Of a stretch of 64,000 nt of DNA, positions 33,786 through 42,179 are shown in pieces. Both the position numbers and the translations under genes were made by a program. Numbering within the stretch: the first letter of the stretch is position 1; each line of letters starts with the position of its first letter. This stretch comes from Streptomyces sp. Mut1 (GTDB lineage: Bacteria; Actinomycetota; Actinomycetes; Streptomycetales; Streptomycetaceae). The notes under the pieces were generated by a model. The model did no database searches. It was not told the DNA's origin and saw nothing but the letters and a program-made list of their open reading frames with translations. The DNA lies in assembly GCF_030719295.1 (NCBI RefSeq), contig NZ_CP120997.1, positions 7,078,001 through 7,142,000 of the forward strand, given 5' to 3'.

Positions 33786-34505
33786 TCACTCCAGGCCGAA
33801 GGCGTCCGCCAGCATGCCGGTCTGGGCCGCGAGCAGGGTCTGACCGTCGTGGCCCATGCCCGCGAACTGTCCCGCCACCTCCAGGCCCACCGCCCCGTGC
33901 AACTGAGCCCACGCCAGCAGCGCGCCGGCCAGTGCGGCGGCCGACGTCCCGGGGTCGCCCGCGGTGTCCGGCGCGTACCCGGCCACCCAGGCGCCCACGC
34001 CGGCGTCCGCCTCCAGCCACGCCGCCATCCGGTCCACCACCGAGGCCACACCCGCCCCGGGCGAACCGCCCGCGAACACCGGCAGGAAGGGCCCGAGCAC
34101 GGCACGGGCGCGCTCCAGGGTGTCGGCGGGGGCCACATACCCCGGCACCGGAGAGCCCTGGATCAGCAGATAGCGGTGCGGCTGGGTGATCGCCCAGCCG
34201 CGGTAGGCCCCGGCCAGTACACGCAGCCGCTCACGCGGGGCTCGGTCCTCGGCGGTGGCCGCCGCCGCGCCGATCGCCGTGGCGGCGTCGTCGTACGCGT
34301 CCCGGATCAGGGCGCTCAGCAGGTCGTCGCGGCTGGCGAAGTAGCGGTAGAGAGCGGGGCCCGACAGGCCCATCTCCTTGGCGATCCGCGTGAGCGCGAG
34401 CGCCGCCATGCCACCGTCGGCGAGCTGCCGCAGCGCCACTTCCTTGATCTCCGCCCGGGTCTGCTCCCGGTACCGGGCCCGCGGCCCCTGCTGCGTCTCC
34501 GCCAT
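33786..34505 (-). CDS. TetR-family regulator with WHG-type C-terminal domain
   Basis: 239 residues, ATG at 34505. N-terminal helix-turn-helix at about 30-60: LALTRIAKEMGLSGPALYRYFASRDDLLSALI. The C-terminal domain (YRGWAITQPHRYLLIQGSPVPGY, ... AWAQLHGAVGLEVAGQF) is that of the TetR_C WHG group common in Streptomyces. It is divergent from the epimerase-like gene, and an 8-of-9 inverted repeat in the shared intergenic region overlaps the epimerase promoter. It therefore very probably represses the neighbour. The inducer is not known. Confidence 0.9.
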   Translation of the reverse strand: MAETQQGPRARYREQTRAEIKEVALRQLADGGMAALALTRIAKEMGLSGPALYRYFASRDDLLSALIRDAYDDAATAIGAAAATAEDRAPRERLRVLAGAYRGWAITQPHRYLLIQGSPVPGYVAPADTLERARAVLGPFLPVFAGGSPGAGVASVVDRMAAWLEADAGVGAWVAGYAPDTAGDPGTSAAALAGALLAWAQLHGAVGLEVAGQFAGMGHDGQTLLAAQTGMLADAFGLE

Positions 34506-34557
34506 TCCCGGCCCTCTCGCTAGGCAAGCTCACTTCAGTTACGGAGTCTAACAAGAG

Positions 34558-34582
34558 CTATTGCGACGAGCTATCGCAAGAG
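34558..34582. promoter_or_regulatory. TetR operator over the epimerase promoter
   Basis: CTATTGCGA (34558-34566) and TCGCAAGAG (34574-34582) are inverted repeats matching at 8 of 9 bases with a 7-base spacer. They overlap the -35 (TTGCGA, 34561-34566), and the -10 (TATGGT, 34584-34589) follows after 17 bases. Three direct copies of GAG(C/T)TAT at 34555, 34568 and 34580 are also present. Confidence 0.65.
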
Positions 34583-34635
34583 TTATGGTCAATAACGAAA
34601 GCGATGAGCAGTCACCAGAAGTCACGGGAGTCCTC

Positions 34636-35583
34636 ATGACCGCAGCACGTGATCTCCACACAGTCCTCGGCGCCGGCCCCGCCGGCACCGCGCTCGCCGC
34701 GGAGCTGATCCGCCGGGGCCACCAGGTCCGACTGGTGGACCGGTCCGGCGACGGCGACACCCCGGCCGGCGTCCAGCGGTTCGCCGCCGACGTGTCGACC
34801 ACCGAGGGAGCGCGCGCCGCGCTCGACGGGGCGGCGGTCGCCTACCACTGCGTGAACGTCGGCTATCACCTCCAGGTCGAGGTCATGCCGCGTATCCAGC
34901 GGGCCGTCCTCACGGCGGCCGAGGCAGCCGGCGCCCGCCTCGTCGTGCTCGACACGCTCTACCCGTACGGCGAGACGCACGGCGCGGTGATGACCGAGGA
35001 CACCCCGTGGAACGCGACCAGCCGCAAGGGCCGCATGCGCGCGGAGCTGGACGCCGGCTACCTCGCCGCCCACGAAGAGGGCCGGCTGCGCGTCGTGCTG
35101 GGCCGGTCCGCCGACTTCGTCGGCCCCGGCGTCCTCAACTCCACCCTCGGCGGGGCGGTCTTCCCGGCAGCGCTCACCGGGGGAGAGGTCCCGGCGCTCG
35201 GCGACATCGACCTGCCGCACAGCTACACGTACATCGGCGACGTGGCGGCCGGCCTCGCGACGCTCGGCGAGAACCCGGACGGGGACGGCCGCGTCTGGCA
35301 CCTGCCCACGGCGCCCGCGCTCACCACCCGCCGGATCCTGGACCTGGTGGCGGAGCGCGTCGGCCGCCCCCTGGACCTCACCGTCGTCGCGGAGCCGCGC
35401 CCGTTCGGCCCGTTCGACGAGGTGTTCATGGCGGAGTACGCCGAGATGTTCTACCAGCACACGGAGGCGCAGATCGTCGACTCCTCGGCCATCGAGAAGG
35501 CGTACGGCCTCGTCCCGAACCCGATGCCGGCCACCATCGACGCCACACTCGCCTGGTACGGAGAACTGCTCGCCGCGCGCTGA
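34636..35583 (+). CDS. NAD(P)-dependent epimerase/dehydratase-family protein
   Basis: 315 residues from the ATG at 34636 with GGGAG upstream. The Rossmann motif is VLGAGPAGTALAAELIRRGHQVRLVDRS (GxGxxG, slightly different from the usual GxxGxxG), then VAYHCVNVGYH and the YPYGETHG region where the catalytic Tyr would be. It is an extended-SDR, atypical in lacking a clear YxxxK, so it could be an NAD(P)H-binding protein with another activity. The promoter is overlapped by an operator for the divergent TetR regulator, so expression is probably induced by a small molecule, perhaps its own substrate. Confidence 0.83.
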   Translation: MTAARDLHTVLGAGPAGTALAAELIRRGHQVRLVDRSGDGDTPAGVQRFAADVSTTEGARAALDGAAVAYHCVNVGYHLQVEVMPRIQRAVLTAAEAAGARLVVLDTLYPYGETHGAVMTEDTPWNATSRKGRMRAELDAGYLAAHEEGRLRVVLGRSADFVGPGVLNSTLGGAVFPAALTGGEVPALGDIDLPHSYTYIGDVAAGLATLGENPDGDGRVWHLPTAPALTTRRILDLVAERVGRPLDLTVVAEPRPFGPFDEVFMAEYAEMFYQHTEAQIVDSSAIEKAYGLVPNPMPATIDATLAWYGELLAAR

Positions 35584-35602
35584 GCCCGGCGGGTGCTCCG
35601 CC

Positions 35603-36505
35603 CTAACGGCCCAGGAACCCGCCGATCCGCTCGCGGAGTCCGTGCGGGTCCAGGCCGTGGGCCGCGAGGTGCTCGTCCATCGTCCCGTACCTGCGCAGCT
35701 CCTCGCGGGCCACGCCGAGCCCCAGGATCCGGTGGGGGAGCGCCGCCAGCGCGTCGTTGGCGGCCGCCGTGGACGTGCCCGCCAGGTAGGGCTCGACGAT
35801 CACCACCTCACCGGCCGGCCGGCCGCCCACCGCCCGGCGCAGGCCCTCCCCGTCGAACGGGCGCACCGTCGTCGCGTACAGCACGGTGACATCGAGCCCC
35901 TGGGTGGCGGCCAGGACGTTGTCGAACATCGGCCCGACGGCGACGACCACACCGCCCGTACCCTCGCGCACCGTGCTGAACCCGCCGGCCCCGCCGACCG
36001 GACGCGCCGACCGGTTCGACTGCAACGAGAGCCGCACGTACACCCGCCCCTCCCCTGCGGCGGCCTCCCGCAGCAGGGTCTCGGCCTCGTCGGGGTGGCC
36101 CGGCACGTGCACCGTCCAGCCGTCCAGCGTGTCCATGAGCGCCACGTCCCCCGGCGCCATGTGTGTGAACCCGCCGGCCGGCCAGTCGTACGAGGCGCCC
36201 GCGCTCACCAGTACGCCACCGACCCCCTGATGCCCGAAGTCCAGCTTGACCTGCTCGAACGGCCGCTCCACCAGGAAGCTCGCGAAGGTGTGCACGATCG
36301 GCCGCATGCCGGTGAGGGCCATACCGGCCCCGGCCCCGACGAGCAGCTGCTCCCGGATGCCGACGTTGACGACCCGGTCCGGATGGTCCCGCTCCGCCCG
36401 GGCGAAGCCGTCCCGGCTGATCTCCGCCAGTACGAGCGCCAGCCGGGGGTCCTCGTCGAGCAGGCGTGCGGTGGTGGCGATGAAACGGTCACGCATGGTG
36501 TCCAT
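35603..36505 (-). CDS. Transketolase-like C-terminal half (pyrimidine plus C domain)
   Basis: 300 residues from the ATG at 36505; an in-frame ATG at 36535 exists but the region between carries the ribosome site of the later start. It contains the pyrimidine-binding and C-terminal domains of split transketolases: RVVNVGIREQLLVGAGAGMALTGMRPIVHTFASFLVERPFEQVKLDFG, then DVTVLYATTVRPFDGEGLRRAV. Together with the upstream N-terminal half it should form a thiamine-diphosphate enzyme that moves two-carbon units between sugars. The two genes are adjacent and on one transcript. The true donor sugar is unknown; a catabolic or secondary-metabolism role is possible. Confidence 0.87.
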   Translation of the reverse strand: MDTMRDRFIATTARLLDEDPRLALVLAEISRDGFARAERDHPDRVVNVGIREQLLVGAGAGMALTGMRPIVHTFASFLVERPFEQVKLDFGHQGVGGVLVSAGASYDWPAGGFTHMAPGDVALMDTLDGWTVHVPGHPDEAETLLREAAAGEGRVYVRLSLQSNRSARPVGGAGGFSTVREGTGGVVVAVGPMFDNVLAATQGLDVTVLYATTVRPFDGEGLRRAVGGRPAGEVVIVEPYLAGTSTAAANDALAALPHRILGLGVAREELRRYGTMDEHLAAHGLDPHGLRERIGGFLGR

Positions 36506-36547
36506 GGGGGGCGTCCTCTTCCTCTCGTCTTCCACTGGTGGCCGTGC

Positions 36548-37249
36548 TCACTGCTTGGGGGCGACGCGGGCGACGACGGCCCGGGGCCGCCCCGGATGCG
36601 GCGCGGTGAAGGCCGCGTACAGCGCCTCGTGGTCCCGCCCGTCCACGGAACCGACCGACCAGCCCGCCGTCGCGAACCGCTCGGCGATGCCCCCGGGGCG
36701 GCCGTACGACGCCGAGGCGTTGTCGATCACGACGGTGTGCAGCTGCTCCAGCCCGGCCGGTCCGGCGAACGCGATGGCCTCGTGATTGCTGCCCTCGTCC
36801 AGCTCGGCGTCCCCGGTGAGCACCCACACCCGCGGCCCGGTCAGCCCCTGGGCGCGCAGCCCCAGCACGCTGCCGACGGCCAGCGGCAGCCCGTGCCCCA
36901 GCGACCCGCTGCCGATCTCGGCCCCCGGCACGAGCATCCGGTCGGGGTGGTGCCCGAGCGGCGAGTCGTACGCCCCGAAGCCGCTCAGCAACTCCTCGCC
37001 GAGGAATCCGCGCGCGGCGAGGACCGCGTAGTACGCCATCGGCCCGTGCCCCTTGGAGAGCAGGAAGCGGTCCCGCCCCGGATCGTCCACGGTCCGCGGA
37101 GTCACCCGCAGCACCCGGTCGTACAGCACCCACAGGGCGTCCAGGGTCGAGGTGGCGGCGGGCCCGTGCTTCTCGTCGCCGGTCATCAGGCTCATCAGCC
37201 GGGGCAGATCGCGGTAGGCGGGCCCCGGCGCTGCAGTCGTCCGTGTCAT
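36548..37249 (-). CDS. Transketolase-like N-terminal half (diphosphate-binding domain)
   Basis: 233 residues from the ATG at 37249 (an upstream in-frame ATG at 37270 is possible). The thiamine-diphosphate signature is VLTGDAELDEGSNHEAIAFAGPAGLEQLHTVVIDNASASYG (GDG-type motif written GDA...N), and the substrate region is LLSKGHGPMAYYAVLAARG and GSLGHGLPLAVG. TTGACC upstream suggests a promoter so near the start that the message may be leaderless or nearly so. It pairs with the C-terminal half 43 bases downstream. Split transketolases are common in archaea and actinobacterial side pathways. Confidence 0.86.
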   Translation of the reverse strand: MTRTTAAPGPAYRDLPRLMSLMTGDEKHGPAATSTLDALWVLYDRVLRVTPRTVDDPGRDRFLLSKGHGPMAYYAVLAARGFLGEELLSGFGAYDSPLGHHPDRMLVPGAEIGSGSLGHGLPLAVGSVLGLRAQGLTGPRVWVLTGDAELDEGSNHEAIAFAGPAGLEQLHTVVIDNASASYGRPGGIAERFATAGWSVGSVDGRDHEALYAAFTAPHPGRPRAVVARVAPKQ

Positions 37250-37376
37250 GCTGAAAGCGTTGAACATCAACCTAGGTCGAGGTCAAGCGCCCAAAGGGGT
37301 TCGTGACCACCCGATGAAGTGCGGTATTGTTCTCTTGCGCGTTCAGCCAGGGGGAATCCCCAGGTCAGACGGGCAT

Positions 37377-37450
<74 letters not shown>

Positions 37451-37471
37451 CTGGAGACAGTCGTAGATCAG

Positions 37472-37503
37472 GGGCCGGTTTCGGAGCAATCCGAAACCGG
37501 CCC
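37472..37503. terminator. Terminator after tRNA-Pro
   Basis: GGGCCGGTTTCGG (37472-37484) and CCGAAACCGGCCC (37491-37503) form a perfect 13-base-pair stem with loop AGCAAT, followed by TTCTC. It can also end the LacI gene on the opposite strand. Confidence 0.9.
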
Positions 37504-37549
37504 TTCTCGTTCGCCTCCCGGCAGGGGGCCACGCAGGCGGCCCCCGCGC

Positions 37550-38608
37550 TCACCACACCCCGCCGCCCCCCGCCTCCCCCTCCGTGCTCTCCCGCAGTAC
37601 GAGCCGGTGCGCCACGACACGGTCCTGCGGGCACACGGCGGAGGGCGGGACGGCGTCGTCCGGGCGGGTTGCCTCGTCGATGCGGCGCAGGAGCAGGTCC
37701 ACCGCGACCCGGGCCACCGCCTCCTTGTCCGGGGCGACCGTGCTCAGGGACGGCACGCTGAAGCGGCCGCCCTCCACATCGTCGAAGCCGATCACCGCAA
37801 CGTCCTCGGGCACCCGCGCCCCGTAACCGTGCAGCGCGCGCAACGCGCCGAGCGCCAGCTGGTCGTTGAGGCAGAGCAGGGCGTCCGGCCGGACCCCTTC
37901 GGCCAGCACCCGGCGCACCGCCTCGGCCCCGTCGCTCATGTGGAACGCCGCCACCGGCAGCAGGGCCGCCGGGTCGTACGCGACGCCCGCCCCGGCCAGT
38001 GCGAGGCGGAAGCCGCGGGTGCGGGCCTGGGCGGTGCCGACGTGGCCGTCGTCCCGGCCACCGACGGTGAGGATGTGCCGGCGGCCCAGGGCGAGCAGGT
38101 GCTCGGTGGCCTCGCGGGCCGCGCGTTCGTTGTCGATCGCCACATGGTCCGCGCCCTCGTTGAGCAGCTCGCCGAGCAGGACGGTCGGCGGAGGTCCGGT
38201 GTGTGCGCGCAGGTCCTCCGGCGCGAGGGCGAGCGGGCTGAGGATGACGCCGTCCACGAAGTCCGAGCCGAAGCCGGCCAGCGCCGCCCGCTCCCGTTCC
38301 CGGTCGCCGCCGGACTGGTGGATCAGCACGGTCAGGGAGCGCTTTTCGGCCTCCCGGACGACATGGCGGGCCAGCTCGGCGAAGTACGGGACGTCGAGTT
38401 CCGGCACCACCAGGGCGATGATTCCGGTCCGTCCGCTGCGCAGGTGCCGGCCGGCGAGGTTGATCCGGTAGCCGAGGTGGTCGATGGCCTCCTGCACCAC
38501 CCGCCGCGTCCGGTCGGACACGTGCACGTAGTCGTTGAGCACATTGGAGACCGTCTTCTCCGACACCCCCGCATGCCGTGCGACGTCCTTGATCCTCGGT
38601 CGTGCCAC
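37550..38608 (-). CDS. LacI-family regulator of glycan island 2
   Basis: 352 residues from a GTG at 38608 (GGAGG 8 bases upstream); a TTG two codons earlier is less likely. The helix-turn-helix is RIKDVARHAGVSEKTVSNVLNDYVHV with hinge LAGRHLRSGRTG, followed by the ligand domain (IIALVVPELDVPYFAELARHVV, LLGELLNEGADHVAIDNERA, LCLNDQLALGALRAL, VIGFDDVEGGRFSVPSLSTV). An identical 17-base operator containing TACATCGATGTA lies in its own divergent intergenic region and far downstream in front of the sialidase-fold gene, so it probably controls both. Inducer unknown; likely a sugar released by the GH2 or propeller enzyme. Confidence 0.9.
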   Translation of the reverse strand: MARPRIKDVARHAGVSEKTVSNVLNDYVHVSDRTRRVVQEAIDHLGYRINLAGRHLRSGRTGIIALVVPELDVPYFAELARHVVREAEKRSLTVLIHQSGGDRERERAALAGFGSDFVDGVILSPLALAPEDLRAHTGPPPTVLLGELLNEGADHVAIDNERAAREATEHLLALGRRHILTVGGRDDGHVGTAQARTRGFRLALAGAGVAYDPAALLPVAAFHMSDGAEAVRRVLAEGVRPDALLCLNDQLALGALRALHGYGARVPEDVAVIGFDDVEGGRFSVPSLSTVAPDKEAVARVAVDLLLRRIDEATRPDDAVPPSAVCPQDRVVAHRLVLRESTEGEAGGGGVW

Positions 38609-38721
38609 CCGCAACCCTCCCGCATCCGGTCCGCGCCGAGTCTATGTGGTGCCCTCCGGCAGGCCGGGGGCCGCCGGGATGTGCGGACGGGCACCCATCC
38701 GCACAGGAGATGACGCAGCTC

Positions 38722-38750
38722 TTTACAGCCAATGTACATCGATGTAAAAA
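38722..38750 (+). promoter_or_regulatory. Promoter with LacI operator, island 2 importer
   Basis: TTTACA (38722-38727), 17 bases, TAAAAA (38745-38750). The spacer and -10 are covered by ATGTACATCGATGTAAA (38732-38748), whose core TACATCGATGTA (38735-38746) is a perfect 12-base palindrome. The same 17 bases recur at 45841-45857. Confidence 0.75.
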
Positions 38751-38872
38751 CAGGGTCACCGCATCGGGAGACCGGCGCGGAACACCCCGATGTGCGCGGG
38801 CGGCCGACGGCTGCCGCGCCGATGGCGCCTGCCGTCGGCCGGGCACGTCGTCCGGCCGTCGAAGGGTCAGTG

Positions 38873-40246
38873 ATGAACTCTGCACCTCCCGCCCGCGGGC
38901 TGCCCGGCGCCTGGGACCCGGACCGGCCGCCCGGCATCGGCCGCCGCGGGCTGCTGCGTTACGGGACGGCCTCAGCCGCCGCGCTGCTCGCGGCGGGCCC
39001 GCTGACCGGCTGCGCCTCGCCGGCCCGCGCGGGCGAGGCCTCCGCGCTGAAGGTCTGGGACCTCTTCCAGGGCGGCGACGGCATGCTGATGGACGAGATG
39101 ATCGCGGCCGTCTCGCGGGGTGCCGAAGGATTCGACGTGGACCGGACGATCCTGGACTGGGGCCCGTCGTACTACACGAAACTCGCCATGTCGGCGGCCG
39201 GCGGCCGGGCCTCGGACGTCGCCGTGCTGCATCTGTCACGGCTGGCCGGATACGCCCCCGGCGGTCTGCTCGACCCGCTCGACCTGGACCTCCTCGCCGA
39301 ATTCGGCGTGGGCGAGAAGGACTTCGCCCCCGCTGTGTGGAAGCGCGCCCAGCACCGGGACACGGTCTACGCGATCCCGCTGGACGTGCACCCCTTCATC
39401 GTCTTCTACGACAAGGACGCCGCCGACGAGGCCGGCCTGCTCGACCCGTCGGGCCACCTGGCACCGATGGGCTCACCCGAAGCGTTCCTGGATGCCGGGA
39501 AGAAGCTCGCCGAGGTCACCGGCAAGTCCGGCGTCCTGTTCGGACACGTCACCGACACCGCCCAGAGCTGGCGCCAGTTCGCCGCCCTGTACGCCCAGAC
39601 CGGCGCCTCCTTCACCCTGCCCGACGGCGGCCCGCCGAAGATCGACATCGACGCCGCCGTGAAGGTCGTGACCTTCATGAAGCAGCTCTTCGACGGCCGC
39701 ACCAACCCCAACAACCTCGACTACAACGGGGCGATGGCCGCCTTCATGGACGGCCGCGGCGGCATGATCATGGCAGGGGAGTGGGAGCTGCCGACGTTCC
39801 GGAAGTCCGGCATCGAGCACCTGGGCGCGGCCCCCTTCCCGCAGGTCTTCGAGCGGCCGGCCGTCTACGCCGACTCGCACAGCTTCGTGCTGCCGCACCA
39901 GGACCACCCCGACCTCGCCCGGCGCCGCGAGGCCCACCGCTACATCGCCGAGATCGTCAAACAGAGCCTGACCTGGGCGAGCGCGGGCCACATCCCGGCC
40001 TACCTGCCGGTCCAGGCCGGCCCCGAGTACGCGAAGCTCGACCCCCAGTCGTCCTACGCGGCCGCGGGCGAGATCGCCGTACTCGACCCGCCGAACTGGT
40101 TCGCCGGAGCCGGCGGCAACTTCCAGAACCGCATGTGCCAGCCGCTCCAGTCGGCGCTGCTGGGCAACACCTCTGCCGAGAAGGCGGTACGGCAGATGGT
40201 CCGTGAGGCGGACACCCTGCTGCGCCGGCCCAACCCGGTCGCCTGA
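38873..40246 (+). CDS. Lipoprotein sugar-binding protein of importer 2
   Basis: 457 residues from the ATG at 38873 with GAAGGG upstream; the frame is open before it but that stretch holds the operator and promoter. A twin-arginine lipoprotein signal is visible (GRRGLLRYGTASAAALLAAG, then LTGC). The rest is a type I sugar-binding protein (KVWDLFQGGDGMLMDEMIAAV, WGPSYYTKLAMSAAGGRASDVAVLHLSR, MIMAGEWELPTF). It should deliver an oligosaccharide to the two permeases that follow. It belongs to the operon starting at the LacI-controlled promoter. Confidence 0.9.
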   Translation: MNSAPPARGLPGAWDPDRPPGIGRRGLLRYGTASAAALLAAGPLTGCASPARAGEASALKVWDLFQGGDGMLMDEMIAAVSRGAEGFDVDRTILDWGPSYYTKLAMSAAGGRASDVAVLHLSRLAGYAPGGLLDPLDLDLLAEFGVGEKDFAPAVWKRAQHRDTVYAIPLDVHPFIVFYDKDAADEAGLLDPSGHLAPMGSPEAFLDAGKKLAEVTGKSGVLFGHVTDTAQSWRQFAALYAQTGASFTLPDGGPPKIDIDAAVKVVTFMKQLFDGRTNPNNLDYNGAMAAFMDGRGGMIMAGEWELPTFRKSGIEHLGAAPFPQVFERPAVYADSHSFVLPHQDHPDLARRREAHRYIAEIVKQSLTWASAGHIPAYLPVQAGPEYAKLDPQSSYAAAGEIAVLDPPNWFAGAGGNFQNRMCQPLQSALLGNTSAEKAVRQMVREADTLLRRPNPVA

Positions 40247-40268
40247 CGACAGCCGAAGGAGCCGCATC

Positions 40269-41207
40269 GTGTCCACCACCGCGCCCGCCGGAACCGCGGC
40301 GCCCCCGCAGCAGCCCCCCTCCACCACACCGGCCGCGCCCCGGCGCCGCCGCTCCCTGACCCGGGGCGGCGGGCTGTTCGTCCTGCCCTTCCTGGTCCTC
40401 TTCGCGCTCTTCCTGGTCTGGCCCGTCGTCCAGGGCCTCTGGATGAGCCTCACCGACGCCTCCCTCAGCCTGCGCGACACCGAGTTCGTCGGCTTCGCCA
40501 ACTACACCGAGGCGTTCGGCGACCCGGACGTCTGGAGCAGCCTCGGCAACACCGTCTTCTTCACCGTCATCTCCTGCGTACCCCTCGTCCTGGTCGCCCT
40601 GGCCATGGCGCTGCTGGTACACAGCGGACTCGCCGGCCAATGGGTCTGGCGGCTGGCCTACTTCGCCCCGTACCTGCTGCCGGTCACGGTGGTCACGCTC
40701 ATCTGGACGTGGCTCTACCAGCCCGACATCGGCCTCGGCAACCAGCTGCTGACCTCGCTGGGCATGGAGCCCGTCGGCTGGCTCTCCGACGAATCGGTGG
40801 CGATGTGGTCCGTCGCCGCCCTCACCGTCTGGTGGACGGTCGGCTTCAACTTCCTGCTCTACCTCGCTGCCCTGCAATCCCTGCCCGTCACCTACGACGA
40901 GGCCGCCGCGCTCGACGGCGCGGGCGCCTGGCGGCGGCTGTGGTCCGTCACCCTGCCGCAGCTGCGCCACACCACCGTCCTGGTCGCCATGCTCCAAGTG
41001 CTCGCCTCGCTCAAGGTGTTCGACCAGATCTACATCCTCACCAAGGGCGGCCCCAACGGTTCCACCCGCCCGATCCTGGAGTACGTCTACGACGTCGGGT
41101 TCACCGGATACCGGCTGGGCTACGCCTCGGCGGTCAGCTACATCTTCTTCGCCATCGTCATCGTCGTCTCCGTCATGCAACTCCGCCTCTTCCGTCAGGA
41201 GGGCTGA
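40269..41207 (+). CDS. Sugar ABC transporter permease 1 of importer 2
   Basis: 312 residues from a GTG at 40269 with GAAGGAGCC before it. After a Pro/Arg-rich N-terminus there are about six membrane helices, the first LFVLPFLVLFALFLVWPVVQGLWMSL. The EAA loop is TYDEAAALDGAGAWRRLWSVTLPQLRHTTVLV. Similar to UgpA/MalF-type permeases. It is 22 bases after the binding-protein gene and 2 bases before the next permease. Confidence 0.9.
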   Translation: MSTTAPAGTAAPPQQPPSTTPAAPRRRRSLTRGGGLFVLPFLVLFALFLVWPVVQGLWMSLTDASLSLRDTEFVGFANYTEAFGDPDVWSSLGNTVFFTVISCVPLVLVALAMALLVHSGLAGQWVWRLAYFAPYLLPVTVVTLIWTWLYQPDIGLGNQLLTSLGMEPVGWLSDESVAMWSVAALTVWWTVGFNFLLYLAALQSLPVTYDEAAALDGAGAWRRLWSVTLPQLRHTTVLVAMLQVLASLKVFDQIYILTKGGPNGSTRPILEYVYDVGFTGYRLGYASAVSYIFFAIVIVVSVMQLRLFRQEG

Positions 41208-41209
41208 CC

Positions 41210-42109
41210 GTGTCCGCCATCTCCACCCCCGTGCGCCGGCCGCGCCGGCCACGCCGCGAGGAGTCCGGATCGCCCCTGCTGCTCGGCCACGGCCGGCTGC
41301 CCCGGGTCCTCGCCGGGACCGCGCTGAGCGTCCTCGCCGTCGCCTGGCTGCTGCCCTTCCTGTGGGCGGTCGCCACCTCGCTGCAGAGCGAGCAGGACGT
41401 GATGAAGTCGGGCCTGTCGCCGTTCAAGGGCGCCTTCACGCTCTCCGCCTACCGGCAGATCCTGGACCGCGGGAACGTCCCCACCTGGGCCTTCAACAGT
41501 GTGCTCATAGCCGTCCTGGTCACCGTGCTGACCACGGCCGTCTCGACGCTCGCCGCGTACGGGTTCTCGCGCGGCACCTTCCGCGGGCGCCGCGCCCTCC
41601 TCGCCGTCACCGTCGCCGCGATCATGGTCCCGCCGCAGCTGCTGATCGTGCCGCTCTTCGAGCAGATGACGATGTTCCACCTGGTCGACACCTACGCGGC
41701 GGTCATCCTGCCGCAGGTGGTGGCCCCGATGATGGTCTTCATCCTGAAGCGCTTCTTCGACGGGATACCCCGCGAACTGGAGGACGCCGCCCGTATCGAC
41801 GGCGCCTCCGAACTGCGGGTCTTCCGCTCGATCGTGCTCCCGCTGTCCCGCCCGATCGTCGCCGCCGTCGCGATCTTCGTCTTCATCGGGGCGTGGAACA
41901 ACTTCATGTGGCCCTTCGTCGTCACCAACGACCCGGACCTCATGACGCTCCCGGTCGGCCTCGCCACCGTCAAGGACGCCTACGGCATCCAGTACGCCCA
42001 GTCCATGGCGTCCGCCCTGCTGGCCGCGCTCCCGCTGATCGTGATGTTCCTCCTCTTCCAGCGGCGCATCGTCAACTCCGTGGCCACCACCGGCCTCGGC
42101 GGCGGCTGA
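41210..42109 (+). CDS. Sugar ABC transporter permease 2 of importer 2
   Basis: 299 residues from a GTG at 41210, directly after the first permease and with AGGAGGG before it. About six membrane helices (first LAGTALSVLAVAWLLPFLWAVATSL) and the EAA loop ELEDAARIDGASELRVFRSIVLPLSRPIVAAV, as in UgpE/MalG-type permeases. The FIGAWNNFMWPFVV segment is typical. No ATPase gene follows; energy coupling must come from an ATPase coded elsewhere. Confidence 0.9.
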   Translation: MSAISTPVRRPRRPRREESGSPLLLGHGRLPRVLAGTALSVLAVAWLLPFLWAVATSLQSEQDVMKSGLSPFKGAFTLSAYRQILDRGNVPTWAFNSVLIAVLVTVLTTAVSTLAAYGFSRGTFRGRRALLAVTVAAIMVPPQLLIVPLFEQMTMFHLVDTYAAVILPQVVAPMMVFILKRFFDGIPRELEDAARIDGASELRVFRSIVLPLSRPIVAAVAIFVFIGAWNNFMWPFVVTNDPDLMTLPVGLATVKDAYGIQYAQSMASALLAALPLIVMFLLFQRRIVNSVATTGLGGG

Positions 42110-42179
42110 CCCCACCGGCCCGTTCCTGTCCCGGCGCCGGCCTCCCGGCCGGCCGCCACCACGATCCACTGGAGTACCT

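Noticed and set aside
38873..40246. Longer start of the binding protein at 38732
   Set aside because: It would begin inside the operator and upstream of the predicted transcription start; the ATG at 38873 has a ribosome site and a proper lipoprotein signal.
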